A DNA stretch of 64,000 bases, taken from positions 20,001-84,000 of the forward strand of contig CAJNDS010002697.1 of the NCBI GenBank assembly GCA_905221605.1. Reading direction: 5' to 3'. Below the pieces are notes generated by a model. That model saw only the letters and a list, made by a program, of their open reading frames with translations. It was not told the DNA's origin and did no database searches. The DNA is from Symbiodinium natans. Taxonomy: Eukaryota; Sar; Dinophyceae; Suessiales; Symbiodiniaceae. This document shows positions 30,900-41,303 of the stretch, piece by piece (within the stretch, counting starts at the first letter, position 1; the number at the start of each line of letters is the position of its first letter). The position numbers and the translations under genes were made by a program.

Positions 30900-33452
30900 C
30901 AGCGGCACGCCGGGGGGCCACGGTCAGCCCAAGAATTGTTTGCGCAACCTCTTCGCGCTCCACGGCGCGTACAACAGACAACAGATAACTCAGGCTAGTG
31001 GTCACGAATCTCGCTGTGCGTCAGGGGGAAGAACACACCAACAGCTACGTTCCACTAACGCTATGCTTCGCCGGCAATCTCAATATCAGCTTAACCGCGC
31101 GCAATCTAGACGCGACTACCGTAAATGGATCCAAGACGTGCTGGGGGATGGAAAATTTACCCTAGTCACGCCCGGCTCCCCCTGAAAAGGGTAACGAATA
31201 GCTCTTTGCAAATTCAACGCGCTTTTCCGCGCAAGTCCCTCTCTCCCACCTCGGGCTCCAGAGCCGATCTGTTCAAGAGATATGTTCAGCGCTCTTGCCT
31301 GGACCTTCCCCAGCGGACACTCCCACTCAGACCAGAGAAAAACGAGCTACATGTCATCACCTTCAACATAGAAACCCTTACAGGACATGCCAAGCACGAT
31401 CCGTTAGCTATGTTCGCTAGGCGCCATTCTGTTGATATAATCGCGCTCCAAGAAACAAAGTCGCAATCCGGAGCTAAGGCCCAAGGGTGGCCGCCTTCTG
31501 CTTTCTGGAACCCCGCAAGAGCGCATGGCCGGGGTCGGCTTTAACGTCGCTCCCACCAGTGTCCCACTCATCTCTGATTTTCTCCCCTACTCAGGCCGTT
31601 TGGCAACTTCTCCAGACCCACCTAGTGTCGGTTTACGCGCCTTGTCAACTCTCTGACGTTGCCCGAGACGCTGCTCGCAAGGAGTCTTTTTGGTCCTCCT
31701 TACAGCACCTCCACGATCTCCTTCCTAAGCCTGCGCTCATAATATACCTGGGCGATTTTAATGCCCGTATTCACGAGTGTGATCTTCTTGACCCCTAGGA
31801 CTTCATTGGACCAGTGACCTTTCCATCGCCAGGCTCCCCAGACTCTACTTTTCAGTCCAACTTCGAGATGCTTACGGAGTTCCTTGCCAACAATGAATTT
31901 TTACTCGCATCTTCATTCCATACTCGCCCAGCCTCTAAACGAATTACTTACCGCGAAATAGCCTCTGAATCCTCCGCTGATCCACTCACACCAACCCCGC
32001 TTAATTTCTCATGCTTAGAACATATCCTGACTCACAGACACCATTTACACAATCTACCTGCCATTTCTTCGCAAGTTAAATGGAATCTTCCCTGGTTCCA
32101 TCGACACTACCCACTTTATGTTAAAATCACTTTCGATGCATTTGCCAAGCCTGCAGACCCTCCCGCCCCAAAAATTCAGCCCCCAGCCACGACAGAGGAC
32201 AAGCGCGAGTTTCGCGCGAGTTTCTTGAGGGCGCTCGCCCCCATACTAGGAACGCAGTCCATGCTCCAACACGATCAGATCCCGGGAGCCACGGACGTGT
32301 ATACAGATGGCTCTTGCCCAGACCAATACCACGTAGCTGTAGGAAACCCGGCAGGTTGGGCGTTCACCTTTCAGGACGCACGCGCCCATCTGGACTCGTG
32401 TGGGCCAGTAGGCCTCAACCTACCCCAAGCACCCGTCGGTTCCAACAACTCAGGTGAACTACAAGCAATTCTCGAAGCATTGGATTATGTTCTTCGGCAC
32501 CGAACTTATCACTCCATCTCGTCACTCAACATTTTCACAGATTCCCAATTCGCTCTTGACCTCATACATGGTTTATCCACCACCACAGAACATACGTATC
32601 TACTATCACTCATTCATAAAACTCTCGATCTCTTACTCCCCCAGATGCCCATATCAATTTTGAAAATAAAGGGCCACTCCGGGCAACAAGGCAATGACCG
32701 TGCTGACTCCCTTGCTAGTAGAGGAGTTTCTACTGATGCACAAAGGGGCAGACACGCCCCGCCCATTCGACCACTAGTAGTGGAAAACGCCACAGCGCCG
32801 GCTCCTGCCGCCTTCCTGGACCTCACTTTAGCCGAGCAGGCAGGAGCCTTACAACGTGCGGCAATTGCCGCCGCGCCCCCCCCAACTCTACCAACGCAGT
32901 ACAAGCGTTCCTATCTCTCTAACAAGACCAAACGTCTCATAGACATTGTTCACTCAACCCCCCCTTCGGAGCATGAAACACTAAAAAGGCTGCGAAAAAT
33001 CATTAAGCGTCGAGCCAGGAAGGAAAAACGACAACACACCTGTGACAACCTACTACAAGATTCAACCGGTCCACCCTCCAAACAGTGGTCCACTCTACGT
33101 TTCTTGCGCAAGTCATACAATCCCAAAACAAAAGGCGTACGTAAGCCCAATGGCCGTATGTCCACCTCCACAGAGACACCGCAGGTTTTTGCGAATCATC
33201 TATCCACTAACGTATGGAGCCACATCCCTACTCCTCCCCTTCCTAGTACCTTACTATTTCCCCCGGCCCTTCTTGACCTTTCTCCTTTCGATGACCAAGA
33301 CCTTCAGCGCGCGTTGTCGCGCTTGAAACACCGCAAAGCCGCAGGGCCTGACGGTGTCCCAGCTGAGCTCTGGAAGTTTGCCCCACGATCAGTACATATA
33401 GCATTACTCGCGCACTTCAACAAAGCCTTCAAGGAAGAAGCCCCGGCTCAAG
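30900..33452 (+). mobile_element. LINE retrotransposon, truncated in RT, with RNase H between endonuclease and RT
   Basis: An APE-type endonuclease (about 31340-32130) is followed by a complete RNase H (32295-32715) and the N-terminal part of an RT (about 33270-33440, RLKHRKAAGPDGVPAELWKF). Homology stops abruptly at about 33445 in the fingers domain, with unrelated sequence after. The 5' stretch 30900-31320 has an open frame rich in basic residues but no known domain. At least one frameshift (about 31500-31560) and a stop at 31796 break the endonuclease. Confidence 0.75.
31340..32130 (+). pseudogene. APE-type endonuclease domain of the LINE, frameshifted
   Basis: The first frame gives LHVITFNIETLTGHAKHDPL and SVDIIALQETKSQSGAK, the N-terminal strand and the catalytic QET loop. 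A second frame gives LVSVYAPCQL and LIIYLGDFNARIH with the GDFN catalytic motif. A third, after the stop at 31796, gives LEHILTHRHH in place of the usual D/SDH end. The three parts align in order but two frame breaks make it inactive. Confidence 0.75.
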
Positions 33453-33523
33453 TGAATCTTTTCTTGTTGTGTGTTGATTGGGGGCCACAGAGTCCTCATC
33501 GCTCTTTCTCTGTAGCTCTGTAG
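31799..33523 (+). CDS. LINE polyprotein segment: endonuclease end, RNase H, RT fingers
   Basis: The open frame (counted from GTG at 31814, 569 codons) has no convincing start; it is the downstream part of a broken ORF2. Residues about 162-302 are a full type I RNase H: YTDGSC (D165), NNSGELQAILEAL (E215), IFTDSQFAL (D243) and GNDRADSLASRG (D298), with KIKGHSG preceding the last. A basic linker with KRLRKIIKRRARKEKRQ follows, then the RT start FDDQDLQRALSRLKHRKAAG. The RT palm is absent. The last 25 codons belong to the adjoining sequence. RNase H lies before RT, whereas in most RNase H-bearing LINEs it follows RT. Confidence 0.75.
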   Translation, partial: DFIGPVTFPSPGSPDSTFQSNFEMLTEFLANNEFLLASSFHTRPASKRITYREIASESSADPLTPTPLNFSCLEHILTHRHHLHNLPAISSQVKWNLPWFHRHYPLYVKITFDAFAKPADPPAPKIQPPATTEDKREFRASFLRALAPILGTQSMLQHDQIPGATDVYTDGSCPDQYHVAVGNPAGWAFTFQDARAHLDSCGPVGLNLPQAPVGSNNSGELQAILEALDYVLRHRTYHSISSLNIFTDSQFALDLIHGLSTTTEHTYLLSLIHKTLDLLLPQMPISILKIKGHSGQQGNDRADSLASRGVSTDAQRGRHAPPIRPLVVENATAPAPAAFLDLTLAEQAGALQRAAIAAAPPPTLPTQYKRSYLSNKTKRLIDIVHSTPPSEHETLKRLRKIIKRRARKEKRQHTCDNLLQDSTGPPSKQWSTLRFLRKSYNPKTKGVRKPNGRMSTSTETPQVFANHLSTNVWSHIPTPPLPSTLLFPPALLDLSPFDDQDLQRALSRLKHRKAAGPDGVPAELWKFAPRSVHIALLAHFNKAFKEEAPAQVNLFLLCVDWGPQSPHRSFSVAL

Positions 33524-33532
33524 CTGCTTGCC

Positions 33533-35344
33533 ATGGTTGCAAAACTCCAAATGCATTTCTCTCGATTGTACACATGGAGAATGGTTGTGAGTTTACTTTT
33601 GCTCTATGTTACCTTGGCTTATGCGGCTCCAGGGAAGACAGCAGTGGGGGACAACCCGGGTAGGCGGACACCGCACCCGGGAGGACATAACAATGTGCCG
33701 AACACTTTCAGCACTCCCGTCACGGAACAGCTTGCGGCACCCATCCCGCTGATCTGCCCGGGAGACACATCTACGGCACTTACGTCACACACTTGCCAAG
33801 ATGCTACGTTACCAGACACACAGCCTTCCACCGAACATGCCCTGCCCACGCAGACTGCACCTATGGTCACTTTTCATGTTCAAGGGGCGCTGCATGCCTT
33901 GACAGCCATATGCTGGATTCACTTCTCCGGTGAGGGGCGGGCACTGTCGGAGCAAGATTTCCATTCTGCACTTCGGAACACTGCACGGCAAATACCGGCG
34001 CAAACTGTCCTTTTCACGATCCGCGCGGTGCTGACACAACGGGGAGGGACAGATAGAGCCGCAGACTTAGCGCAGTTCATGGAGCACATCGCCACAATAC
34101 TGCAATCTGATCAACGGCCGGAGAACGCGACCAGGCGGGATGAGCTTACAGAATGCAGTAGCTGTTGGGCCGCTCTGCATTTGTACTTTTACCCAATGTG
34201 GCTGCAGGATCTCGCAAAATCCCTGAGCGCTGAGGAGAGCGATAATGGCCTATATGATGGAGTTGCATACATGGATGTTGCTGTACGAGAGACACATTGC
34301 AGTGACATGAAGGGTTGCTTTTTCAGACAGCAAAAACCCAGGCCCTTGCTGCGTGCTTGCATGACAATCTCCATCTTGTGGCCTCGAGCTTTGTCTTCAC
34401 CCCATGCATATCCGCCAGCCTTTCTCGAATCATGCGTCGTTTCTGAACCATACATGGGGGCGGGTCGATACTCGCCATGGAACAGGCCGGGGTCAGCGGA
34501 CACCGCTACTCTGCTTGCACTGTGTAATACATCTCAGAATGGGCTAATGTATGCTCACAGCAGCACGTGCTTCTTGCACCGGAGGCCACCGAGAACTGCG
34601 ACCGGTACCGAGTGCCGAGAGAACATGCTGATTGGTTGTTCGCATTGGCATTTGCATGGAAGTCTCCTGAACCCAGATGTCGCAGGTACTATGCCGAAAA
34701 GGCTCGCACCAGCGACGGGCACCACTGCAGGACCGCCGAGAGCTGCCGTCATACACGCTAGTGCCTTGAGTCAGACTTGCGCTCTGCTTGTGTCTAGCCA
34801 CCCATTCGCCCAGTCCGCACCCGCGTGCACAGACACTCAATACAATCCGTTTCGAAGCTCTGGTTCAAAAGAGCGCTATTGTGTGTTGTGCCATCTCGGT
34901 CACTCTCGGCTACAGGGGAATCCCCCATCATGGCAGAGGAGGACGAAAGCAGCCCCGAGGGGGCGCATCAGCCAATCGATGAGGAGGACGATGACGCCGA
35001 TGGCACCATGCGGGAGATCATGGAGACACCTACCTCGCGGAGATCTCGGACACGGACTAGGTCCCCGGTGGCGGCAAGATCTTCCTCGGCAAAGGCCAGC
35101 GGCAGTGCAGCCAAGGCAAGCGGTGTGGGAGGCACTACCATCGACTCCAGCACGGTGGCAAAGGCCAAAACCACGGCGACTGGTGCGGAGACGACAACGA
35201 GTGGGCCGGCAGTGCTGCCAAAAACCATGGGAGCTGCACCGAGCTGTGGGGTGCTGCAACAGGGGATCTACACCGTGGTCTGGGACCCCAACACCAACGT
35301 CAGGGTGGGCCAAGCAGGCCAGGCGATGCGAGCACTCCAGCTGA
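33533..35344 (+). CDS. Unrecognised protein with an N-terminal signal or membrane segment
   Basis: An ATG at 33533 opens a 603-codon frame. Residues about 17-33 (RMVVSLLLLYVTLAYAAPG) look like a signal peptide with an AYA-A cleavage site. Residues 34-270 have ordinary composition; beyond about 34500 the frame becomes Arg/Pro/Gly-rich and overlaps the more protein-like frame starting at 34930, so the true product probably ends or shifts there. It begins 80 bp after the LINE breaks off. No domain was recognised. It may be part of an unknown retroelement rather than a host gene. Confidence 0.35.
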   Translation: MVAKLQMHFSRLYTWRMVVSLLLLYVTLAYAAPGKTAVGDNPGRRTPHPGGHNNVPNTFSTPVTEQLAAPIPLICPGDTSTALTSHTCQDATLPDTQPSTEHALPTQTAPMVTFHVQGALHALTAICWIHFSGEGRALSEQDFHSALRNTARQIPAQTVLFTIRAVLTQRGGTDRAADLAQFMEHIATILQSDQRPENATRRDELTECSSCWAALHLYFYPMWLQDLAKSLSAEESDNGLYDGVAYMDVAVRETHCSDMKGCFFRQQKPRPLLRACMTISILWPRALSSPHAYPPAFLESCVVSEPYMGAGRYSPWNRPGSADTATLLALCNTSQNGLMYAHSSTCFLHRRPPRTATGTECRENMLIGCSHWHLHGSLLNPDVAGTMPKRLAPATGTTAGPPRAAVIHASALSQTCALLVSSHPFAQSAPACTDTQYNPFRSSGSKERYCVLCHLGHSRLQGNPPSWQRRTKAAPRGRISQSMRRTMTPMAPCGRSWRHLPRGDLGHGLGPRWRQDLPRQRPAAVQPRQAVWEALPSTPARWQRPKPRRLVRRRQRVGRQCCQKPWELHRAVGCCNRGSTPWSGTPTPTSGWAKQARRCEHSS

Positions 35345-35952
35345 GTGGGATTGACCAGCATGGATCGATGCTCTTTGCTCCTTGCTTTCCTGTATCGTGC
35401 CAGCTGAAGCCAAGAGAGCGACAGTGGGCTGCCTCCCAGGGATTGCGCACCTCCGTGTCAAAACAAGACCACCGATTGCAGATCAGTCTCACGATACTAA
35501 GCTACACCACGCAACTACACCCCCGCCAGTGTGCTCGCAGGAAGATATCAAATCATCAGTCCCGACCTTGGTGGCCGCCTCCATACACAGAGACAACCAC
35601 TTCGGCTGTCCATCAGTGTGCACCCTTGATTACTCAGGCTGGGGATGTGCGGCCCACCGAGCCGGACTCCACGATGGATAAGAACAGGCCCGCCATGCCT
35701 GCTCACATGTGTGCCCAGTTGCCTGCCAGAGATTGCATCCTTCCGAGATCAGACAGCATACCACCGAACCCTCTGCAGATTCCACTCAAGCCGGCCCATC
35801 CCTGTGATAGCTTCACAAGCGTCAATGGGGAAATCGCCTGCTGCGAAGGCACGTTCAGCGACGAGGCCACCTACGAGGTTTCGCAGCCCGGCACGGACAC
35901 CTGCCTGGGAATATCCCGAGCCGATCGAGGAGTGGCAGCCGCTGCCATATGA
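34930..35952 (+). CDS. Unrecognised acidic/Ser-Lys-Thr-rich ORF, possibly ORF1 of a LINE
   Basis: From the ATG at 34930 the frame reads MAEEDESSPEG followed by an Asp/Glu run, an SRRSRTRTRSP stretch and a Ser/Ala/Lys/Thr-rich segment to about residue 110. It then gives GIYTVVWDPNTNVRVGQAG and a less convincing tail. Around 35850-36020 a neighbouring frame reads WEYPEPIEEWQPLPYDELRQ, which looks more protein-like, so a frameshift near 35.4-35.8 kb is likely. Charged, low-complexity N-termini are common in LINE ORF1 proteins, but no finger or RRM is visible here. Confidence 0.35.
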   Translation: MAEEDESSPEGAHQPIDEEDDDADGTMREIMETPTSRRSRTRTRSPVAARSSSAKASGSAAKASGVGGTTIDSSTVAKAKTTATGAETTTSGPAVLPKTMGAAPSCGVLQQGIYTVVWDPNTNVRVGQAGQAMRALQLSGIDQHGSMLFAPCFPVSCQLKPRERQWAASQGLRTSVSKQDHRLQISLTILSYTTQLHPRQCARRKISNHQSRPWWPPPYTETTTSAVHQCAPLITQAGDVRPTEPDSTMDKNRPAMPAHMCAQLPARDCILPRSDSIPPNPLQIPLKPAHPCDSFTSVNGEIACCEGTFSDEATYEVSQPGTDTCLGISRADRGVAAAAI

Positions 35953-36070
35953 TGAGCTCCGACAATGGTACCAAAGCCACTGGAATCGGCGACAGAACAG
36001 GCCACCATGGAAGCCTCGTACATAGACCTCCTATGGCAAGTCATCCAGCTCGAGCAGTACGTGGAGACGA

Positions 36071-37108
36071 GTGCCGCCTCAGCCACCCGTGCCTGACAGA
36101 CGTGGGACGGGCTACTACGAGAAGGACCTGGAGGGCGAAGCAGGCCTGCCCGTTCGCAACCCGGACTCGGAGCCCAAGGTGGCGGATCCCAAACGAGCAG
36201 GGACAGAAGCATCGTCATCATCGACACCCAGGAGCAAGGAGGGCTCCGTGAAGGTGGACCAGGCACCAAGCATGGAGATGGCGATGGGCGAAGAGGAGAG
36301 TGACCTCCTCGTGGACAAGATGATCCAACTCGCGAAGGCCACGGCGACACGGTTTGGGGTCACCAGCGAACAGCTGTTGGACGCCGTGCAGCTGACCTGG
36401 CTCCCAGCACTGGAGCAAAAGCTTTGGCGGACTACGGAGACATGCCTCTTGTGCTCACACAGTCCTGGCAACCTGCGGGAATGGCAGCAACATTTGCTCA
36501 CCAAATCCCACTCCCGGATCGCCAATGAGGCCAAGATGACGTGGTACCACCTCTACTTGGTCATGAGCATCCACGATGATAGAATGCACCCCGGTCTCCC
36601 TATATCCATCGCTTTTGCTGTAAGTACATCTTTTGAAACATGTTGTGAGTGCCGTGCACCCTCGCCCATACCACCATCAGGCGCCGCCAAACAGGGAAAC
36701 CAGCATCGCAAGCCAGTTCGAATGAGCCCAGCCTTGTGTCACAGAATGCGGCTCTGCTTTTCGAGCAGCTGGTTGAAGACCTCCATAAGGCGCAATGACG
36801 CCCAGTTTGGGGCTCCCCTTGGGGGGCGTGCTCGCCAAATGCGTGAGGTACCTGGAGCACCAGACCTCCCCACCGTGCATCCGTTGTCAACGCTGAACCC
36901 TGCGCACTTGGATAAACAGCCTTGCCACACACAAGGGGGGCCCAGAATGCACAATAGCAGCCACGACTTCCAGCCACGAGTAGCTCCTAGTCCTGACAGG
37001 TCGCGATGGAGAACGCACCGATGGAAAATACGGACACGGCATCGCAGGCCGAGGGCAAGCGGTACCTTCTTGCCATTGCTTGTGTGCTTTTGGTCCCATA
37101 CCTGTTGA
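36071..37108 (+). CDS. Unrecognised ORF with one C2H2-like zinc finger
   Basis: A 345-codon frame (a GTG opens it at 36071; no good ATG) has a charged N-terminus, a helical segment DLLVDKMIQLAKATATRFGV and then ETCLLCSHSPGNLREWQQHL with TKSH following: Cys-X2-Cys and His-X5-His spacing, C2H2-like. After about residue 180 (36610) the composition changes and the frame is probably not translated. It fits the tail of a LINE ORF1 or ORF2. Together with 34930-35952 it may be the upstream ORF of the LINE at 45.4 kb, separated from it by the tandem array; that link is inference. Confidence 0.35.
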   Translation: MPPQPPVPDRRGTGYYEKDLEGEAGLPVRNPDSEPKVADPKRAGTEASSSSTPRSKEGSVKVDQAPSMEMAMGEEESDLLVDKMIQLAKATATRFGVTSEQLLDAVQLTWLPALEQKLWRTTETCLLCSHSPGNLREWQQHLLTKSHSRIANEAKMTWYHLYLVMSIHDDRMHPGLPISIAFAVSTSFETCCECRAPSPIPPSGAAKQGNQHRKPVRMSPALCHRMRLCFSSSWLKTSIRRNDAQFGAPLGGRARQMREVPGAPDLPTVHPLSTLNPAHLDKQPCHTQGGPRMHNSSHDFQPRVAPSPDRSRWRTHRWKIRTRHRRPRASGTFLPLLVCFWSHTC

Positions 37109-38450
37109 TGGATGCATTCCCATGGCTCACTCGTGAAGTCGTTATGCAAACACACCTTCAAGGCCACCCTCCAACCTGTCTGGAGTACTTTGGGGGGCCA
37201 GACGTGCGTTGCCAGAAATTCATGGTTGCAGGCACCCCCAATTCTGGTCCCCAAACTTGCTCCATTTCGCACTTTTGGAAACTGCATTGAGAGAACCAAC
37301 ACACACAACACAGAGACACACGATACAGGACAACCGACGACCGCAAGAACCGACGGACCCACAAAGAAACATGCCAAGTCACCAACCGAGTTGAACGAAA
37401 GAAAAGCCAAAATGCCAAAAAAACCAATAATGGACCCAAGGCCAACTGAGAACCAAGACCGGTTCAACTTGAATGACAAGAAACAAACCAGGAAACCCAA
37501 TTGACCAGAAGCTGAGGGACCACCACAACTTACAACAAGGGAAAAGGACAGACTGAGCTCCAAGCACAACAACTTTGGAATCTGTTGGAACAGATCCGAC
37601 CAGCAACATCTAAGGAACATGAACACAAACAAGCAAAACACAAAAAAAACAACCACAATCAACAGACCCAGAACTCAAGACCGGACACTTGGAAGACCAA
37701 GAGGCCAACCGAGATTGACCAGACTGAAGAGAGAAAGATCCAAGCGACTTAAGGCAGCCTCTTCACTCCATCAGCAGCTGAATAGAACAAGGCAAGACTT
37801 AGAGTAAGGATAAAAATCAGCACCAAGACCACCGAAAAAGACACAGAACCAACAGGACCGATCCAGCGACTCTAGAGACTCAAAGACTCCAAAAACAAAT
37901 TTTTGAACCAAAAGAGTCTTAAGGACCACTTTAATAACCTGACTTTGAACCAAGAAAACACCAAGGGGTGTCTTGCACCATTTCAAGTCCAGATCGAGCC
38001 CAAAGATGTCTCAACACTACTTGGGCAGAAAAACAAAAAACCCAAAACCGGGTGTCTTAAGACCACTTTGATACTTTGAACCATGGAGTGCTTGGACTTG
38101 CAGAGAGATCCAAGAAATTCTGCAGATGTTTTTTGAGCTTGCCAGAAAGTTGCAATAGTTGGTCTCCAAAAGTCACCTTGAAATTATTTATCAAAAAAAG
38201 TAAGTTGAAAAAAAAAACAGCACAAGCAAAACCTGACAATCAACAAAAGTAAGACAATCCAAATGTAAAACCATCAAAAACAAGCTCTGACAACAAAACA
38301 CATGTCAGATGTACTCCGTTGTTTCGCTCGCTTCGCTCGCACTTATTCACATTGTGGAAAGACACTTTGCCTTTTCAAAACGGTTCGGTTTGGGCGTCGC
38401 GCGCAACATGGACGTCTCAGCAGTACAGTTGAACTCGTCTCGTCCTGCAG

Positions 38451-38759
38451 TTGATTTCTGTCCAAACGGCACTGTCAGAGGCTTTCAAAAACGCTTGTTT
38501 CAAGCAATTTCAAATCGCGGACTTGGGAGGTCAAGAGGAGCTTTTCACGGAGAAGACGCGCTTCCTGACCATTGTTCAAAGCACTTCTAAACGATGGAGT
38601 GTTGGAAGATTTGCCGGATTCCTTGGCCATTGTTTCAAGCTGCTTTTTTCATCATCTTCAAAGATGTTTGAAAGCCACTGGAACGCACCTCTTTTTGCTT
38701 TTCAGCAACCGAATCTGAGCATCGAGGTCGTGCCAGGAAAGGGGGCCTGGGGGTCCTAG
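38451..38759 (+). CDS. Small conserved frame (102 codons) in array unit 1; unknown
   Basis: The frame (ISVQTALSEAFKNACFKQFQ...KGAWGS) overlaps a 93-codon frame at 38309-38590 in another phase. The same pair occurs in every unit: 40495-40803, 42688-42996 and 44726-45034. This part of the unit is the most uniform. The composition (Phe/Ser/Lys-rich, helical) is plausible for a protein, but identity between copies could simply reflect recent duplication. No family was recognised. Confidence 0.2.
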   Translation: MISVQTALSEAFKNACFKQFQIADLGGQEELFTEKTRFLTIVQSTSKRWSVGRFAGFLGHCFKLLFSSSSKMFESHWNAPLFAFQQPNLSIEVVPGKGAWGS

Positions 38760-41303
38760 TTTAGGGGGTCCATTTGGCCCGCAAAATTAACTACACCCCT
38801 CCAGCCCCCCACAGTTGCAGCCGCAACCAGCAGCAACAAGGACAACAATTCACGGGCTGCGAACACACAGACCACCTCCACAAGAGAATCTACTTCAGCT
38901 CAACACGACAGCTGTCGTTGCAGGCGTGCTGTCTGTGGACAAAAATGGAGCAGCAATTCCCTAAAATTGGGGGGCCCGAAAACAGGGCCCAAAAAAGCTT
39001 CCAAAATTGGACCTACTTGTGGCAGAAAGAGAGGAGGTCTTTTCATTGTTTTACATGCTTGGGTCCCAAATTATGACCCCAAAATGGGCCCAAAATTGGG
39101 ACCCAAAAATGGGTTCAAAACTGCTCCTGCAACCACAGCTGCAAATTCCATGGCGCTAAAGCCACCACAAAAGCACAAGACACACATTTGCAGGACAGAA
39201 GAATTTTTGCAGATCTCAAGTTAAAAACCCACTTTGGGGGGCCAGACGTGCGTTGCCAGAAATTCATGGTTGCAGGCACCCCCAATTCTGGTCCCCAAAC
39301 TTGCTCCATTTCGCACTTTTGGAAACTGCATTGAGAGAACCAACACACACAACACAGAGACACACGATACAGGACAACCGACGACCGCAAGAACCGACGG
39401 ACCCACAAAGAAACATGCCAAGTCACCAACCGAGTTGAACTAAAGAAAAGCCAAAATGCCAAAAAAACCAATAATGGACCCAAGGCCAACTGAGAACCAA
39501 GACCGGTTCAACTTGAATGACAAGAAACAAACCAGGAAACCCAATTGACCAGAAGCTGAGGGACCACCACAACTTACAACAAGGGAAAAGGACAGACTGA
39601 GCTCCAAGCACAACAACTTTGGAATCTGTTGGAACAGATCCGACCAGCAACATCTAAGGAACATGAACACAAACAAGCAAAACACAAAAAAAACAACCAC
39701 AATCAACAGACCCAGAACTCAAGACCGGACACTTGGAAGACCAAGAGGCCAACCGAGATTGACCAGAAGACTGAAGAGAGAAAGATCCAAGCGACTTAAG
39801 GCAGCCTCTTCACTCCATCAGCAGCTGAATAGAACAAGGCAAGACTTAGAGTAAGGATAAAAATCAGCACCAACCACCGAAAAAGACACAGAACCAACAG
39901 GACCGATCCAGCGACTCTAGAGACTCAAAGACTCCAAAAACAAATTTTTGAACCAAAAGAGTCTTAAGGACCACTTTAATAACCTGACTTTGAACCAAGA
40001 AAACACCAAGGGGTGTCTTGCACCATTTCAAGTCAGATCGAGCCCAAAGATGTCTCAACACTACTTGGGCAGAAAAACAAAAAACCCAAAACCGGGTGTC
40101 TTAAGACCACTTTGATACTTTGAACCATGGAGTGCTTGGACTTGCAGAGAGATCCAAGAAATTCTGCAGATGTTTTTTGAGCTTGCCAGAAAGTTGCAAT
40201 AGTTGGTCTCCAAAAGTCACCTTGAAATTATTTATCAAAAAAAGTAAGTTGAAAAAAAAAACAGCACAAGCAAAACCTGACAATCAACAAAAGTAAGACA
40301 ATCCAAATGTAAAACCATCAAAAACAAGCTCTGACAACAAAACACATGTCAGATGTACTCCGTTGTTTCGCTCGCTTCGCTCGCACTTATTCACATTGTG
40401 GAAAGACACTTTGCCTTTTCAAAACGGTTCGGTTTGGGCGTCGCGCGCAACATGGACGTCTCAGCAGTACAGTTGAACTCGTCTCGTCCTGCAGTTGATT
40501 TCTGTCCAAACGGCACTGTCAGAGGCTTTCAAAAACGCTTGTTTCAAGCAATTTCAAATCGCGGACTTGGGAGGTCAAGAGGAGCTTTTCACGGAGAAGA
40601 CGCGCTTCCTGACCATTGTTCAAAGCACTTCTAAACGATGGAGTGTTGGAAGATTTGCCGGATTCCTTGGCCATTGTTTCAAGCTGCTTTTTTCATCATC
40701 TTCAAAGATGTTTGAAAGCCACTGGAACGCACCTCTTTTTGCTTTTCAGCAACCGAATCTGAGCATCGAGGTCGTGCCAGGAAAGGGGGCCTGGGGGTCC
40801 TAGTTTAGGGGGTCCATTTGGCCCGCAAAATTAACTACACCCCTCCAGCCCCCCACAGTTGCAGCCGCAACCAGCAGCAACAAGGACAACAATTCACGGG
40901 CTGCGAACACACAGACCACCTCCACAAGAGATTCTACTTCAGCTCAACACGACAGCTGTCGTTGCAGGCGTGCTGTCTGTGGACAAAAATGGAGCAGCAA
41001 TTCCCTAAAATTGGGGGGCCCGAAAACAGGGCCCAAAAAAGCTTCCAAAATTGGACCTACTTGTTGGCAGAAAGAGAGGAGGTCTTTTCATTGTTTTACA
41101 TGCTTGGGTCCCAAATTATGACCCCAAAATGGGCCCAAAATTGGGACCCCAAAAATGGGTTCAAAACTGCTCCTGCAACCACAGCTGCAAATTCCATGGC
41201 GCTAAAGCACACACACACAGAGACACACATTTGCAGGACAGAAGAACAAGAATTGCAAAGCTGGTCCGGCAAAAAATTTTTGCAGATCTCAAGTTAAAAA
41301 CCC

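Noticed and set aside
33445-33452. GGCTCAAG as a relict spliced leader at the LINE break
   Set aside because: An 8-base match is expected about once per strand in a window this size; noted only because of its position.
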